Assembly (NCBI RefSeq): GCF_039555335.1
Contig: NC_092628.1
Coordinates: 93,507,782 to 93,571,781 of the forward strand
Source of the DNA: Amphiura filiformis
Taxonomy: Eukaryota > Echinodermata > Ophiuroidea > Amphilepidida > Amphiuridae
Reading direction: 5' to 3'
Length of the DNA: 64,000 nucleotides
Both the position numbers and the translations under genes were made by a program. The notes under the pieces were generated by a model. That model saw only the letters and a list, made by a program, of their open reading frames with translations, made no database searches and was not told the origin of the DNA. Shown here piece by piece: positions 1 to 10,359 of this stretch. The first letter of the stretch is position 1. Every line of letters starts with the position of its first letter.

Positions 1-570
1 TCAATCAGGAAGTGACTGCGTGCACACAGACCAAACAATATAATACCCACTGATGGCTCCAGGGAGTCAGTCGGTGCACCTCACATGGAGCAAGAACCAG
101 AAACAAAGTGTAATTCAATACAAATCAAGAACACATTTGACATCAAGCATAATAAAGATGAAAGTAGACAAATTAGAAAACAACTTGTGATCAGCCACCA
201 TACAAATCCAGAATCTGACTGAGATATGTTTTAACATACCATGATACAAATTTTTTATAATTTATTTCCTGATGGTCTTTTGATGTGGCATCCACATTAC
301 TTTTAAAAGTAATTTACTTTACCTGTATAAACTTCCTGGAAATCTGGAATTGCCCAGGGGTGACAATTCTACACCCCCATAATCTCATTTTGTACCACAT
401 ATATAGCATAATAATCAGCGAAGAAACACAATTTTAAACTGGCAAAACCATCTAACAGCCGGAATATAACTTATATCAACTTATTATACATGTATAGTAG
501 AATTGTGCCCAAATAAACCTCACAAATAACATTTTATTCAGTCCAAAAATTCGAAAATTTAATACTATGT
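1..570. other. unannotated AT-rich DNA
   Basis: No reading frame, repeat pairing or motif that I can support. Short AT-rich runs only. Confidence 0.5.
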
Positions 571-1620
571 TACATTTTAACAACATTAGATACCTATATC
601 ACCATTGGTATTATAACTTGATGCAGTACGCAGAAACTGTTCGTATTGTTAAAGACAACACGGTTTATTGGTCATCTTTAAATTGTCCTCACCTCCCCTG
701 TATATAAAATGAGATTAAGGAGATACACGCTCCTCAAATACGTTAAATGTGAATTAGGAAAACGTGTTCCAAAGTGTAAAGAAGGTTTAAAGTCTCTCTG
801 CTTGCAGACACATAAAGGAAGACACTATGTAAAGTAACAAGAATTTTCCAGATATATTGGAGGCCCAGCTTTAAAGCAATACCAGGAGAAAGTTATCTTA
901 GCAGAGGCGTCAAAGATATAGAACACAGTGATTCCTGTATTAGGATTGCAACGTATGTAGTCCAAACACTTGGATAAAAATAACCTAACCGATACAAATC
1001 AGATTATGATTCCATAGCGTTTGTAAGAATGAAACCTTTGGAGTTTTCTCATTTTATTTTGCTGTGCTTCTAAAACAAAAATAAAGATGTGAATTTTCAT
1101 GGGTATGTCAGAGTTAACAATATAATAATACAATCATACACCTAATCGGTATGTTTTATAAATCGTTATAAATATTTTGTTCAACTCGCATCACACATGC
1201 TTCTAAAAAATGTATTAACTTTACTGAAATACATCATATCTAACTCATCAGCGCCATACAATAATGGTTCTTTGTTCCATATTAAGCTCTTTGCCTTACA
1301 CTTATCTCAAATTTGATCTAAGCTATATGCAAAATTACTTTCTGACAAAATATAAACGTTGATGAGTATGTATGCTTATAGATGCTGAAGTAATTATTTC
1401 CGAGTCTAAAGATGAGGATGTCTCCCTTATCAATTACCTTAGCAGACGTGCGGGTTGATTGTTGTCAACCATACTGCTATTTTGCCAAAAGCTTGGATAA
1501 AATAATTCCGTTATTAATAAGTGAAAGCAATTGAAAAGCGAGTGGAAAAATAAATTAGTATTACTGCTCTTAGATGATAAGTATGGAATTTTAAGTCAAC
1601 GCAATCAACGCATATTTCTG
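571..1620 (+). repeat. duplicon copy A, proximal part
   Basis: Non-coding DNA paralogous to 15630-16016 joined to 19717-21760 (copy B) and to 31570-32870 (copy C). The shared core includes GAGATTAAGGAGATACACGC, the 3-prime neighbour GAATTAGGAAAACGTGTTCC, and later GGTGAAAGCAATTTGAAAAG (one base different in A). Copy A is the most diverged of the three and lacks the large insertions seen in B, so it is a second empty-site reference. Confidence 0.85.
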
Positions 1621-2540
1621 GGTACCCTCCTTGACCTGTTTTGGTTGGGGTTAGGCAGCGGATTGTTGTAGGTTTCCTACGACTAGTCTTGTGGCCAGTA
1701 ATGTAGTGCATTTTAGGTGCAAAATATAGGTATACTTGGCTAAACTGATGTAAGACTGCATGGCTTTTGTTTTGTAACCTAATTTGTCGGAATCTTTGCG
1801 TTTTGATGGGACAGATGGGGAAAAGGTAGATTGACACCCTCGTCCTAATCATTCCATTATGCAGGCTTATTACTAAGAGATATAATAAAAACTAATTTGC
1901 ATTATTCAAAAGAGGTGTTCTTTGTGTCATTCAATATTCTTCTAGAGATTTAAATATTACGGGTAAACGCATGAAGCAATTGCAACCACAAAAAAGAACA
2001 TTGTAAAACAAAATGTTACTGATAAAGGTTTTAAAGTGCTCTTTCAGAACCTCTGAAAGTAATTGCACTAGCTGACATAAAGGTAAATGTTGCTTCAAAA
2101 ATTAGATTTGGTTAAAAGCATGAGGCTAAGCAGCATCATTTCAAGTTGAATGAAGCCCTTTGTTTATACGGAAGACAAACCCACCAGTCCGGACCCACAC
2201 TGATTTGGATTGTGTAATATGTCTGTAAAGCGCATTACAACTTTGCACTTTTGCCTTTCACTTCAAACATAATAGTTATGATGTTACTACCAATCATCAG
2301 TAAACAAACTCAAGACTTCTAAATTTCTCAATGACTTTGATAAGTTTAATTAATTTGTAAATACCATGGGGCGTAAGAAAGTATTAGTAGGTGACTTTAA
2401 TATACATATATTCAAGTCTGACGATTCACACTTTCTTACAATTGATAACGCAGGTTTTCATCAGCATGGTTTCATCATGCATGGGCACACCATTGAATTT
2501 AAGTGAAAACATTTGAATTGCGGGTGGCGAAACAAATTAC
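1621..2540. other. unannotated DNA between copy A modules
   Basis: No coding sequence or clear repeat recognised. The minus-strand open frame near 1514-1852 has no recognisable motif and crosses the duplicon edge, so I do not call it. Confidence 0.4.
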
Positions 2541-3120
2541 ATATTGTTACATAATAAATGGCCAGTGCACTTTTCTAATCTCCCGCGGATATAATATACA
2601 CTTCCCAAACAAAATAGGAACGGTTCCCCAAGAATTTTTCAAACAATCATATATGTATATAGTTTAATTAAGATCAATAACTTACAAACTGTCATATGTC
2701 ATATTGAATGCCTTTTCTGACAAATGGCCAACATCTGATCACAATAATATTATGTCATTAATCTATCAAATCTGGGTTAAGCTACATTAAGATACTAAAA
2801 GCCAACTGCAAGAAAATCTGTAAACCCATGTGTCACTTATAGCAAAATTAGAGCATTTTTAAATCCTTTCAATGAATAACGAGGGCGCATTAATCCACCA
2901 TTGTTTGAACGCGTTTGATTTACTCAGATTAAGTCTTTGATTCTGATAGAGTCAGCATGTTATACATTCTTGTTACAACCAAGCTTAAGTATTCAAGTTA
3001 AACCCGTTATATAGAGGTATAAGATAAGCAGTAATAATTATTACTTTTCTGATTATATTGCATTTAATTAGACCAAAAGAGTTTAATCAAAATGACATTT
3101 AAAATTATATAAAGAATATG
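2541..3120 (+). repeat. duplicon copy A, middle part
   Basis: Resembles 33640-34080 of copy C, for example the TGACAAATG..CA.CTGATCACAAT stretch at 2719-2745 against 33670-33700, and the following AAAAGCCAA and TTTGATTCT segments. Non-coding, with many small indels. Confidence 0.7.
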
Positions 3121-3124
3121 ACAT

Positions 3125-3600
3125 AGTTTTTCCCCAAAACAAATGAAAAGCAATAATTTTCATTTCTTCGGTAGATGTCAGAAAAAAAGCTATCATGCTC
3201 GATGCTGTATTTTTTTTTCAAACCCTGATGTTAAACTTAGGTGTCAAATTTAGGCTTCTTCTTCTCCACAGCGAGTCTGTAACCTTCCCATCATTTAAGA
3301 ATGCAGGTACCCATTTATACACCTGGGTGGAAAGGAGTAATCGAGATAAAGTACCTTACTCAAGGGCACAACACGATGGCGTCGCCGGGGCTCGAACCCG
3401 CAACCTTCCGATTATGAGTCGGAGCCCGTTCCGCTCGGCCAACGTCCGTTGTTATCGGACATTACTGAAAAAGGGTTACTTTTTTATTTGACTGAGAAAA
3501 TTAATTTCAAAGCAAGAAGGTACGTGTATCTCTGAATTGTGCTGATTTCAACATGTATCGATCGACTTTTAACACGACTGTGCATAACAATAGAGGATGC
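3125..3600. mobile_element. remnant of the CAGTTAG-ended MITE family, interrupted by a SINE
   Basis: The outer parts (about 3140-3250 and 3480-3600) match, in reverse orientation, the two arms of the element at 42760-43943. Matching pieces include CAAATGAAAAGCAATAATTT and GTGCTGATTTCAACATGTAT. The CAGTTAG terminus itself is not visible. The middle is occupied by a tRNA-derived SINE, giving a nested insertion order: MITE first, SINE later. Confidence 0.7.
3250..3450 (-). mobile_element. tRNA-derived SINE
   Basis: Read on the minus strand it starts with a tRNA-like head. Box A TGGCCGAGCGG lies at 3431-3441 and box B GGTTCGAGCCC at 3388-3398, with a spacing typical of a tRNA. A tRNA-unrelated body follows (CCTTGAGTAAGGTACTTTAT). 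The pol III boxes are well preserved. The end points are approximate and no target duplication was identified. An open frame on the plus strand across it is incidental. Confidence 0.8.
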
Positions 3601-3649
3601 TCAGTAGCGTTCTGAGTGGAAATGCAATTGGATATATGCAAAGATTTAA

Positions 3650-4130
3650 ACGTGTTTGAATTGAATACATATCATGATATATGCATGTTTCATCATTGAC
3701 AAAACACATGTTTGTGCTTGGTTTTCTATCGAACGCTTAATAATTTAGTGGACTTAGACCTACAGTGACATAAATTTTCCCCAAAGGAATTTATATCTAA
3801 AGGCTGTCGATTATTTGTTTTTATGTCGACAAAAATGTATTTCATATAAAACAAAATTTGAACCCAGTGTTATTTGAATATTATTTACGACGAAATATGC
3901 GAAATTAGTAGACGCATATTGTTAATTCATAAATGATTAAGTGGATGAAATATTATATTGATCATATTATTTGTGAACTTTAATTTTTAATTATAATGGA
4001 AGAAGTGTTGTGACGATATTGTGTCGCGGCAATCGTGCTTTTTACATCTGTTAATTTTTCGCATATCGACTGAATACTGGCCTTATGTGTGTTTCTGTGA
4101 ATTTATAGTAATTATATTTATTGCCTTTTC
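3650..4130 (+). repeat. duplicon copy A, distal part
   Basis: Paralogous to 34300-34690 in copy C and, more weakly, 38250-38370 in copy D. The best-kept piece is GAAGAAGTGTTGTGACGATA at about 3999. Non-coding. Confidence 0.75.
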
Positions 4131-4279
4131 CAGAGGTCTATACTTTGAATTTGTTTCTACGCTCACCTGTATTGGGTTTGAGCACTTTTAATTCCAAAGT
4201 TAGTCACCTGAAAAATAATACTTGTTATATTTAGTAATTACCTTTTCAATGATAATTTAATGACATTAATTGAATACAA

Positions 4280-4812
4280 AGAGCATAAATAGACCAGAAT
4301 TTAAAGAGCTATGTATATTTGATACAGAACATGTCAGAAGAGGAAGTAAAAAAAAAACAGGACTGTAAAAAGGCTAAAAGAAGCTTAGTCATAGGGAAAA
4401 TTAAATCATTCAAATGAAGGAAGAACATGAAGAAGATGGTACCATCATCAATGACAAAGATATAGTAATCAAAAGAGCAGAAGAATTCTACCAAGACTTA
4501 TATGAACATGAGGAGGGAGATATCCTTGATGTGGGAGTAGATGAGGTGGACGCAGCTTTAAAGTCAATAAAAAATGGAAAATCTTTCGGGCCAGATGAAA
4601 TCGTGGCAGAAATGCTAAAGTGCGGAGGAGATACAGTCATCCAAACATTGGCAAACCTTTCTACCAAATGTCTAAGAGCCAACACTATACCATCAATTTG
4701 GAAGAGTGCTAATGTTATTCTGCACTAAAAAGGCGACAATAATGATAACTACCGGCCAATTAGCCTTCTCTCGCACACGTACAAACTCCTCACCAAAGTG
4801 ATCACAAACTTC
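4280..4812 (+). pseudogene. RTE-like LINE reverse transcriptase fragment, N-terminal side
   Basis: The frame at 4414-4728 encodes the linker before a LINE reverse transcriptase (AEEFYQDLYEHEEGD, then KNGKSFGPDEIVAEMLK). After a stop it continues through NYRPISLLSHTYKLLTKVI, the first RT motifs of RTE/jockey-type non-LTR retrotransposons. Upstream bases from 4280 look like degraded preceding coding sequence. Stops and truncation make it dead. The clade call rests on motif style only. Confidence 0.8.
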
Positions 4813-5070
4813 TTGTAATATGTCACTTGATGACCATTTTTCACTTCCATATGTTATGACAGGTAAGATACATTGATTGAAAAGCTACATTTTTAGTCAA
4901 TTTGTCGTGTTTTTGTCTTGTTAGTATGTCTTTGTACCTGCTGAATCCTGCCAATCCTGCTTGCGTTTTTCTGTATTTTGTTGATTTTGATAATTGGTTA
5001 TAAAAGATATTAGAACCTGAAATTAGTCTTAGTACACGTCTTAGGGCTTCATTGGCACAGCAAACGAAAA
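4813..5070 (-). pseudogene. LINE reverse transcriptase fragment, C-terminal (thumb) side
   Basis: Minus-strand translation gives KTQAGLAGFSRYKDIL and, in a neighbouring frame, FNQCILPVITYGSEKW, typical of the region after the RT palm in RTE-like LINEs (the usual form is Q-C-V/I-L-P-V-M-T-Y-G-S-E-T-W). It abuts the plus-strand fragment at about 4812 in opposite orientation, so the element was rearranged or two insertions met here. Confidence 0.65.
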
Positions 5071-5795
5071 AAAAAACGTATGATGTTGGCCCTTATTTCC
5101 AAAAGGTGACCAAATATTAAAATTTTACTTTCATTGACAGTTAGAACTAGCTAAAAGATTAGGATTTAGTTATGTTTCATTTGACAAAACAAGATAATAT
5201 TTTTGAATTCCAAAATATTAAGGCTGTATTTTTCTTGCATATGGAGTAGTGCCAACCAAGTATTTCCAATGCAGTGATAAAATTCAAATTACAGAAATAT
5301 ATTTTTGTAATAATTCCCGTTAAAGGGGGGTAACCCTATTGGTTTTGGATATGGATTGTCTTTAAAATTACATATAATATCAAATATTGTCCCCTTTATG
5401 CAGATTTGTGAAAAAACGAGAGATTTTTCTTCGTAAATGTGAATAAATAGCAAAATTTGCAATTCAATACTTGGTATGCGTGAATTGCATTCTGGGAAGG
5501 CAAGCAACAACATGTGCCGCAATTACGTTCGTCATGTGCCGTGCGTGCGTGGTTGCAGTTGCACTGGTGACATTTCCCCCACAACCAGTTCTTCATGTTC
5601 GTCTGTATATCGTTCATGATAGATTTTGTGTATAAATTATGGCATAATGGCAATATAGCTCAATATAGCAAAGCAAACTGAAATGCCCTGACGACACATG
5701 ATGCTGGAAGTGGAAATGCCCGTATTGAACGGAAAATTTTGATTTTTTTTTTTTTTTTTTAACTTTTTTTCTTTAAACCGGTTCAAAAAATGGAG
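5071..5795. other. unannotated DNA with poly-T run
   Basis: No convincing coding region. A poly-T tract lies at about 5743-5771. The overlapping small minus-strand frames here show no family motif. Confidence 0.4.
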
Positions 5796-5796
5796 C

Positions 5797-5877
5797 AGAA
5801 AAAGAAACCTCTCACTACCCGATTTTGAACCGTACAAAAATACGATGCGCTAACCAACTGCGCCACGGAGGAAGCTC
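5797..5877 (-). repeat. tRNA-like relic (SINE head or tRNA pseudogene)
   Basis: On the minus strand a good box A, TGGCGCAGTTGG (5854-5865), lies near the start of a tRNA-sized block. The expected box B is degenerate (GAGGTTTC instead of GGTTCGA), so this is not a functional tRNA gene. Confidence 0.45.
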
Positions 5878-6238
5878 CAAATACGTTGGAAGTTTTAAAA
5901 CTTTATAGTTTCGTTGTCGATCTGAAGTCTCTTCAGCAGGTTTTGCGGTTCGGTCTTTTCATATACAATGTGAATGACGCGAAACCAAACTAGCTGTTGA
6001 CGAGACTGAATGTTACGATTTCATTCATAATAATGCCTGCCCAGAAGTCCGAAGTGGTATACAACTGGTAGCCTGTAATTGAGCATGTTTTGCGTGAATT
6101 CTCCGGAAATACATCGACCGTGAGTGTCAAATTTCAGGATAGTAATGAGAAAAATATTATCTGTTGTGTGATACCAAAAACTCATGGCCAATGAAACAAA
6201 TCGGGGGGATGATGTTGTCGATCGGGTTACGGACCTTT
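5878..6238. other. unannotated DNA
   Basis: Nothing recognised between the tRNA-like relic and the ATT microsatellite. Confidence 0.4.
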
Positions 6239-6240
6239 AA

Positions 6241-6285
<45 letters not shown>

Positions 6286-6640
6286 AGGACATTTCTATAG
6301 CGCTCTACAGATAACACAGCGTTTTTGCTCCAACACAAAATACACAAGAAAAACACAATAAAAACAACAACAAGAAATTACTGATTTGGAAAAAGATACG
6401 TCTTCAGAAGACGTTTAAAAGCAGCCACAGATTCCGCTTCTCTGACATAAACAGGGAGCTTGTTCCAGTGTTGGGGCCCGAAAACGGTGAAACAGCAATC
6501 CCCGGCTCTTTTACTGGAGCGAACTGTATAGAGCCTTGTTTTGTCAGATGATGGGCATATTATGTACTCTTCTCTGCATATTTGCTCTTGTGGTTTGACA
6601 TCAAAATCGATCCTTGCCAAGTCAACTGGTTCACACTCTC
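6239..6640 (-). mobile_element. 3-prime end of a CR1/L2-type LINE with (ATT)n tail
   Basis: Minus-strand residues around TVRSSKRAGDCCFTVFGPQH then WNKLPVYVREAESVAAFKRL match the C-terminus of CR1/L2-type LINE polymerases (pattern: basic residues, D, F-S-V, W-N-x-L-P, A-x-S-x-x-F-K-x-x-L-K-x-x-L-F). The frame ends at 6378. Downstream on the same strand come AGCGCTATAGAAATGTCC and an AAT array at 6239-6284, the usual tail of this group. Only the last part of the element survives; the frame continues to 6800 without recognisable similarity. Confidence 0.75.
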
Positions 6641-7119
6641 TGTGTTCGGAACTACGATCAAAATGATCACAACATAAAGTCAGTTGGTTGCTTACAGGTA
6701 TGCAAACCAAGCGTGAACCAATTACGAAAGTACGTATGCTGTATGGCGTATTAACTACAACGGCGATGAAGATGGCAATAGAAACATCAATACCATACAT
6801 ATAGTTAACTTATAAAAATTTATATTGATTGATAGTCCTGATAAGTTGTAGCCTTGTCTTCAAACCTGAGAGTATTTTATTTTTTTCCTTGATGTTCAAG
6901 CTACTATAATCAATGCTGTAATTAATATTACATAATGTTTTATTGAATGATGTTCTCGATGTGTATAATGTATATTGTACTCGTGCTCTCAGTTAATTAT
7001 TCTTATCATAATCACAGCGTTATAATAGATTTATGTTCAAGAAACAAATATCTAGTGGATGAAAATAATTTAAAAAGAAGGAATAAAGAAGAATGGATAA
7101 AAAGGCAGAAGTCCCGAAT
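6641..7119. other. unannotated AT-rich DNA
   Basis: No coding motif or repeat partner found within the window. Confidence 0.4.
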
Positions 7120-7510
7120 CAAGGCTACATCTTCCTAATTCTACTCATACAACTATGGTAAATCTGCAAAGAGCAAGCAATCACTTTCCACCTATCAATT
7201 TCGTGTCGTTGTTTTGGTTCAGGCTTCGCGGTATTTTTCAATTTGTTTTATTTAAATCCCTTTCCACTTACTACATTTCGTGTCGTTGTTTTGGTTCTGG
7301 TTTTGCGTTATTTTTCAATTTGCTTTATTTTTAAATTATTTGCTCTTTGCAAATTTACCATAGTTGTATAAGTAGAATTCGAGGTAATTGTGTAAAGGCT
7401 CCATGTGACCCTTAGGCTTTTAAGAGTAAAATGTACTCCACGTACACGACTAAGTGACATTACTGTAAATTAAAACGCTCGAAGCAATTTGCTATTGACA
7501 ACCCCGTTTA
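7120..7510. repeat. R-family repeat in inverted head-to-head arrangement
   Basis: Arms at about 7128-7180 (plus) and 7325-7383 (minus) carry the R-family sequence ACAACTATGGTAAAT..GCAAAGAGCAA. Between them is a direct repeat of TTTCGTGTCGTTGTTTTGGT (about 7198 and 7275). The right arm continues into the rest of R (CACGTACACGACTAAGTGAC, minus strand) to about 7510. Other R copies lie at 22700-23200, 34770-35230, 37900-38260 and 46310-46640. Confidence 0.8.
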
Positions 7511-8621
7511 TGAAATTACCAGTGGCAAAGTTGCCGAAAGTGTCTGTGCAACGCTTTTTAGATGACAACTGGGGGCTTGTCTTCTCAACACTGATCAAAC
7601 TATTAATTTGATTCTTCCAGAACACCCTCCCATCTCCTTCAATCTCCAGGTCATAGGTTAAATTAGCCGCTTCAATCGCTTGAACTATCCTGTTGTTCAA
7701 TGTTTATTTGATATGCATTTAACAATAATAAGTATTAAAGCAGCTTAAATTAATGGGTCTTAAGGCGCTTAACAAATGAGAACACACAAGCTAAACAAAG
7801 AGTTTTAAGCTTCCAAAATACTGACAAAAAGACCCTCCGTTAAAGGCCCAACATGATGGCATGAGCAACAACAAAGCCAAGGAACAGTGCGAACGGTGAC
7901 ATTGTATAAACTATCAGAGGGAACGCTATTTTAGTAATATTGTCATCAATCAGTGACAGAAACATACAAATGATTTTTTTCTGAACAAACCCAAGAGATA
8001 CTTCGATTCATAACGTTATGACAAACAAATCATAATGACCCAAGTACTTTTTCCACTCTTGGGAAGCGGTGTGAATATCATATCATAATGATCCATCCAC
8101 TTGTTCCACTCTTGGGAAGCGTTGCGAAAAGCGAGTGTTGATTTTGATCAAGTACGTACACGCTTATGTCAGCTCTACGCTCTCTCTACCTGTACTCCCA
8201 GCATCCATTGCACTGTAAAATGAAGAAGCCATTATTGGGCCATAGACATATCGATTTTCTTGCACCTTTTAAACACAAAGCTGTGTTCCACTGAGTTACT
8301 CCATAAAAATAGTATTATATACGAAACTAGGTATTTTTTTACATTTATTAATGGTTCTTCACGGACAATTATGAATACCACCAGTGGCTAAGTTACAGTA
8401 GCGAGTCCGAACGAAGCCAGAGTACATCCAGAAAATATGTTCCTGAAATTGATTGTAAATATTTTCTCCGCTTTCAAGTGGTTTATCAAAAAATTTCGAC
8501 AAAATAATGTCGCATTACTTGCAGGGTCGGCCACCGGCCCGTTTGTATATAGTCTTCAACACAGTATTGTTTTGATACCCATCGCATTTACGAATAACAC
8601 ATATATTGCAAACTGAACTTA
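7511..8621. other. unannotated DNA with a short tandem duplication
   Basis: No gene recognised; the small minus-strand frame at 7470-7700 overlaps R and has no known motif. At 8030-8125 a block containing TTCCACTCTTGGGAAGCG occurs twice, about 54 bases apart. Confidence 0.45.
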
Positions 8622-8665
8622 TGTTCATCTAGGTCTGCAACTATGTGTTCATCTAGGTCTGCAAC
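8622..8665 (+). repeat. 22-base tandem duplication beside transposon end
   Basis: GTTCATCTAGGTCTGCAAC occurs twice in succession directly before the left TA of the mariner-type element. Confidence 0.85.
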
Positions 8666-8667
8666 TA

Positions 8668-9721
8668 CAGGCTGAGTCAAAAAGAAGTAAACTCATGTTT
8701 CAGGGGCTGTAACTAGAGATCTTTAAGGAATCTGAGAAAAATGAAAATATCATTGGACAGAGCAAATTCTAAACATCTAAATAAAAAAAAGAATTGTTGC
8801 AATTGCTCACGGCAAACTCAAGTTATACTCATTTGAATACAACCACCCATTTTCGTAGCTGCACACGGTTAATAGTACCTATTATATTGATTGGTAAGGC
8901 GCGATATTAAAATAAAGTTACGAGGCAGGTGTGGTTTCGGTCAATAATTCCCTCATGTTAAAGGTTTTTTTCAATATGAATTTTACCTCATTGCACTACA
9001 TTATAATGAAACGGGCCAAATGACTACATGGCACCACAATTTACCGCACGGGAGCGCACGTTTCTGTTGACGAACTATTATGAAACTAAGAGACCCACTG
9101 AAGTTCAGTGTCTTTTTCGTCTCCAATTTCCCACAGCTAATCGGATTCCATGTAAGGGAGCATTATATAAGAATGTGAACAATCTCAATGTGCATGGGAC
9201 ACTAAGGAACAGACAGCTGGAAGCTTCAGGCAGACCACGAACTGCTAGATCACAAGTGAACATTGCTGGAGTTAGACTTGCGTTACAGCAAGACCCAAAG
9301 GTCAGCTCAAGACGCAATCCTTTACCCAACATTCCTCAATCAGGCTTCTGCCAGATCGTTCGTGAAGACTTGAATTGGTATCCCTACAAATTACAGTACC
9401 ATCATGGACTTACATCCTGTTTGTTGAATATTAATTAAAAGCAAATGTTGTCATTTCAACAATAAATCCTGTTAGCACTTTGCTGATTCGCTGAAATTGA
9501 AATGGATGAAAATCAACCAGCCGTGTGCAGCTACAAAAATGGGTGGTTGTATTCAAATAAGTATAACTTTAGTTTGCTGTGAGCAATTGCAACAATTCTT
9601 TTTTTCATTTAGACGAGTAGAGTTTGCTCTTTCTAATGATATTTTCATGTATAGCAGATTCCTTACAGATCTCTAGTTACAGCCCCTCAAACATGAGTTT
9701 ACTTCTTTTTGACTCAGCCTG
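8668..9721 (+). mobile_element. mariner/Tc1-superfamily deletion derivative with ~200-base inverted repeats
   Basis: Ends are CAGGCTGAGTCAAAAAGAAG and its complement, flanked by TA at 8666-8667 and 9722-9723. The inverted repeats run about 200 bases on each side, including the shared inner motif ACCACCCATTTT. The interior codes for a transposase DNA-binding domain only (9028-9438). At 1054 bases with long arms there is no room for a DDE domain, so it is a non-autonomous internal-deletion copy. Confidence 0.9.
9028..9438 (+). pseudogene. truncated transposase, DUF4817-type helix-turn-helix domain
   Basis: 136 residues. Residues 1-60 match the N-terminal HTH of mariner/IS630-like transposases that begin MA-Q-aromatic and carry EVQ..FR.QFP....RIPCK (RIPCK at 39-43). 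A GRPRTARS linker at 68-75 and a second basic region to about 124 (REDLNWYPYKLQ) follow. The catalytic DDE/D domain is absent and the frame ends at a short unrelated tail, consistent with an internal deletion. The minus-strand frame at 20633-20875 shares the start and the RIPCK spacing. Confidence 0.8.
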
Positions 9722-9723
9722 TA

Positions 9724-10359
9724 TGTGTTTTCAGCATTTTCAGTGCAAGGTGAGAGAACAAATTGTTGACTTTCATGACTGAAGGAATTGATATGTCTTA
9801 CAAAATAAGCAGATTTCGACAAAGATATGGACTGCGATCAATTAAATCACGGCATTAGTATGGTGTCAACATTAAATGGTTTGCTGTGAATCTAACACAC
9901 ATTACTGACACTGAGTAGACTTTTTTATGGGTATACGAGGTATTGTTTTTGCAAAAGTGCATTCTACAAATCATATATTTTGAAAACTTGCTTAATTTAT
10001 TGTTGTTTATGAGTTATGTACGTTTTACAAAAGTGTTGTTGTTTCAGCCCTCTTGACAACATAACTCAAGAACCACAGGACCCACAAAAGTATATCTGTG
10101 ATATTTGAATTCTTCTATACGCTCGCTATGAATTGAGCAATGCATTGTTACATCTTATACCCTTTAAACAGTTTGTAAGTAGTTGGTGTGAAATAGCAAT
10201 TAGTTATATTCCATTGCTTGAGGCCGAAACATGCATTGTATTGTGGGATATTTTGCTTCGCTACTTCTGCTTTTGGTTTGCCCACTGATATAACAATATA
10301 CTTCTATTTCCCACTTCTATTCTCCTCCAGTGCATTATAGTTTACGAACTACCCTTCAT
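9724..10359. other. unannotated DNA
   Basis: No coding motif or repeat partner seen in this stretch. Confidence 0.4.

Noticed and set aside
3250..3450. Functional tRNA gene
   Set aside because: Boxes A and B are good, but the arms do not form a complete cloverleaf and a SINE body follows.
3195..3491. 98-codon plus-strand frame
   Set aside because: Runs antisense through the tRNA-derived SINE and MITE remnant; no protein similarity.
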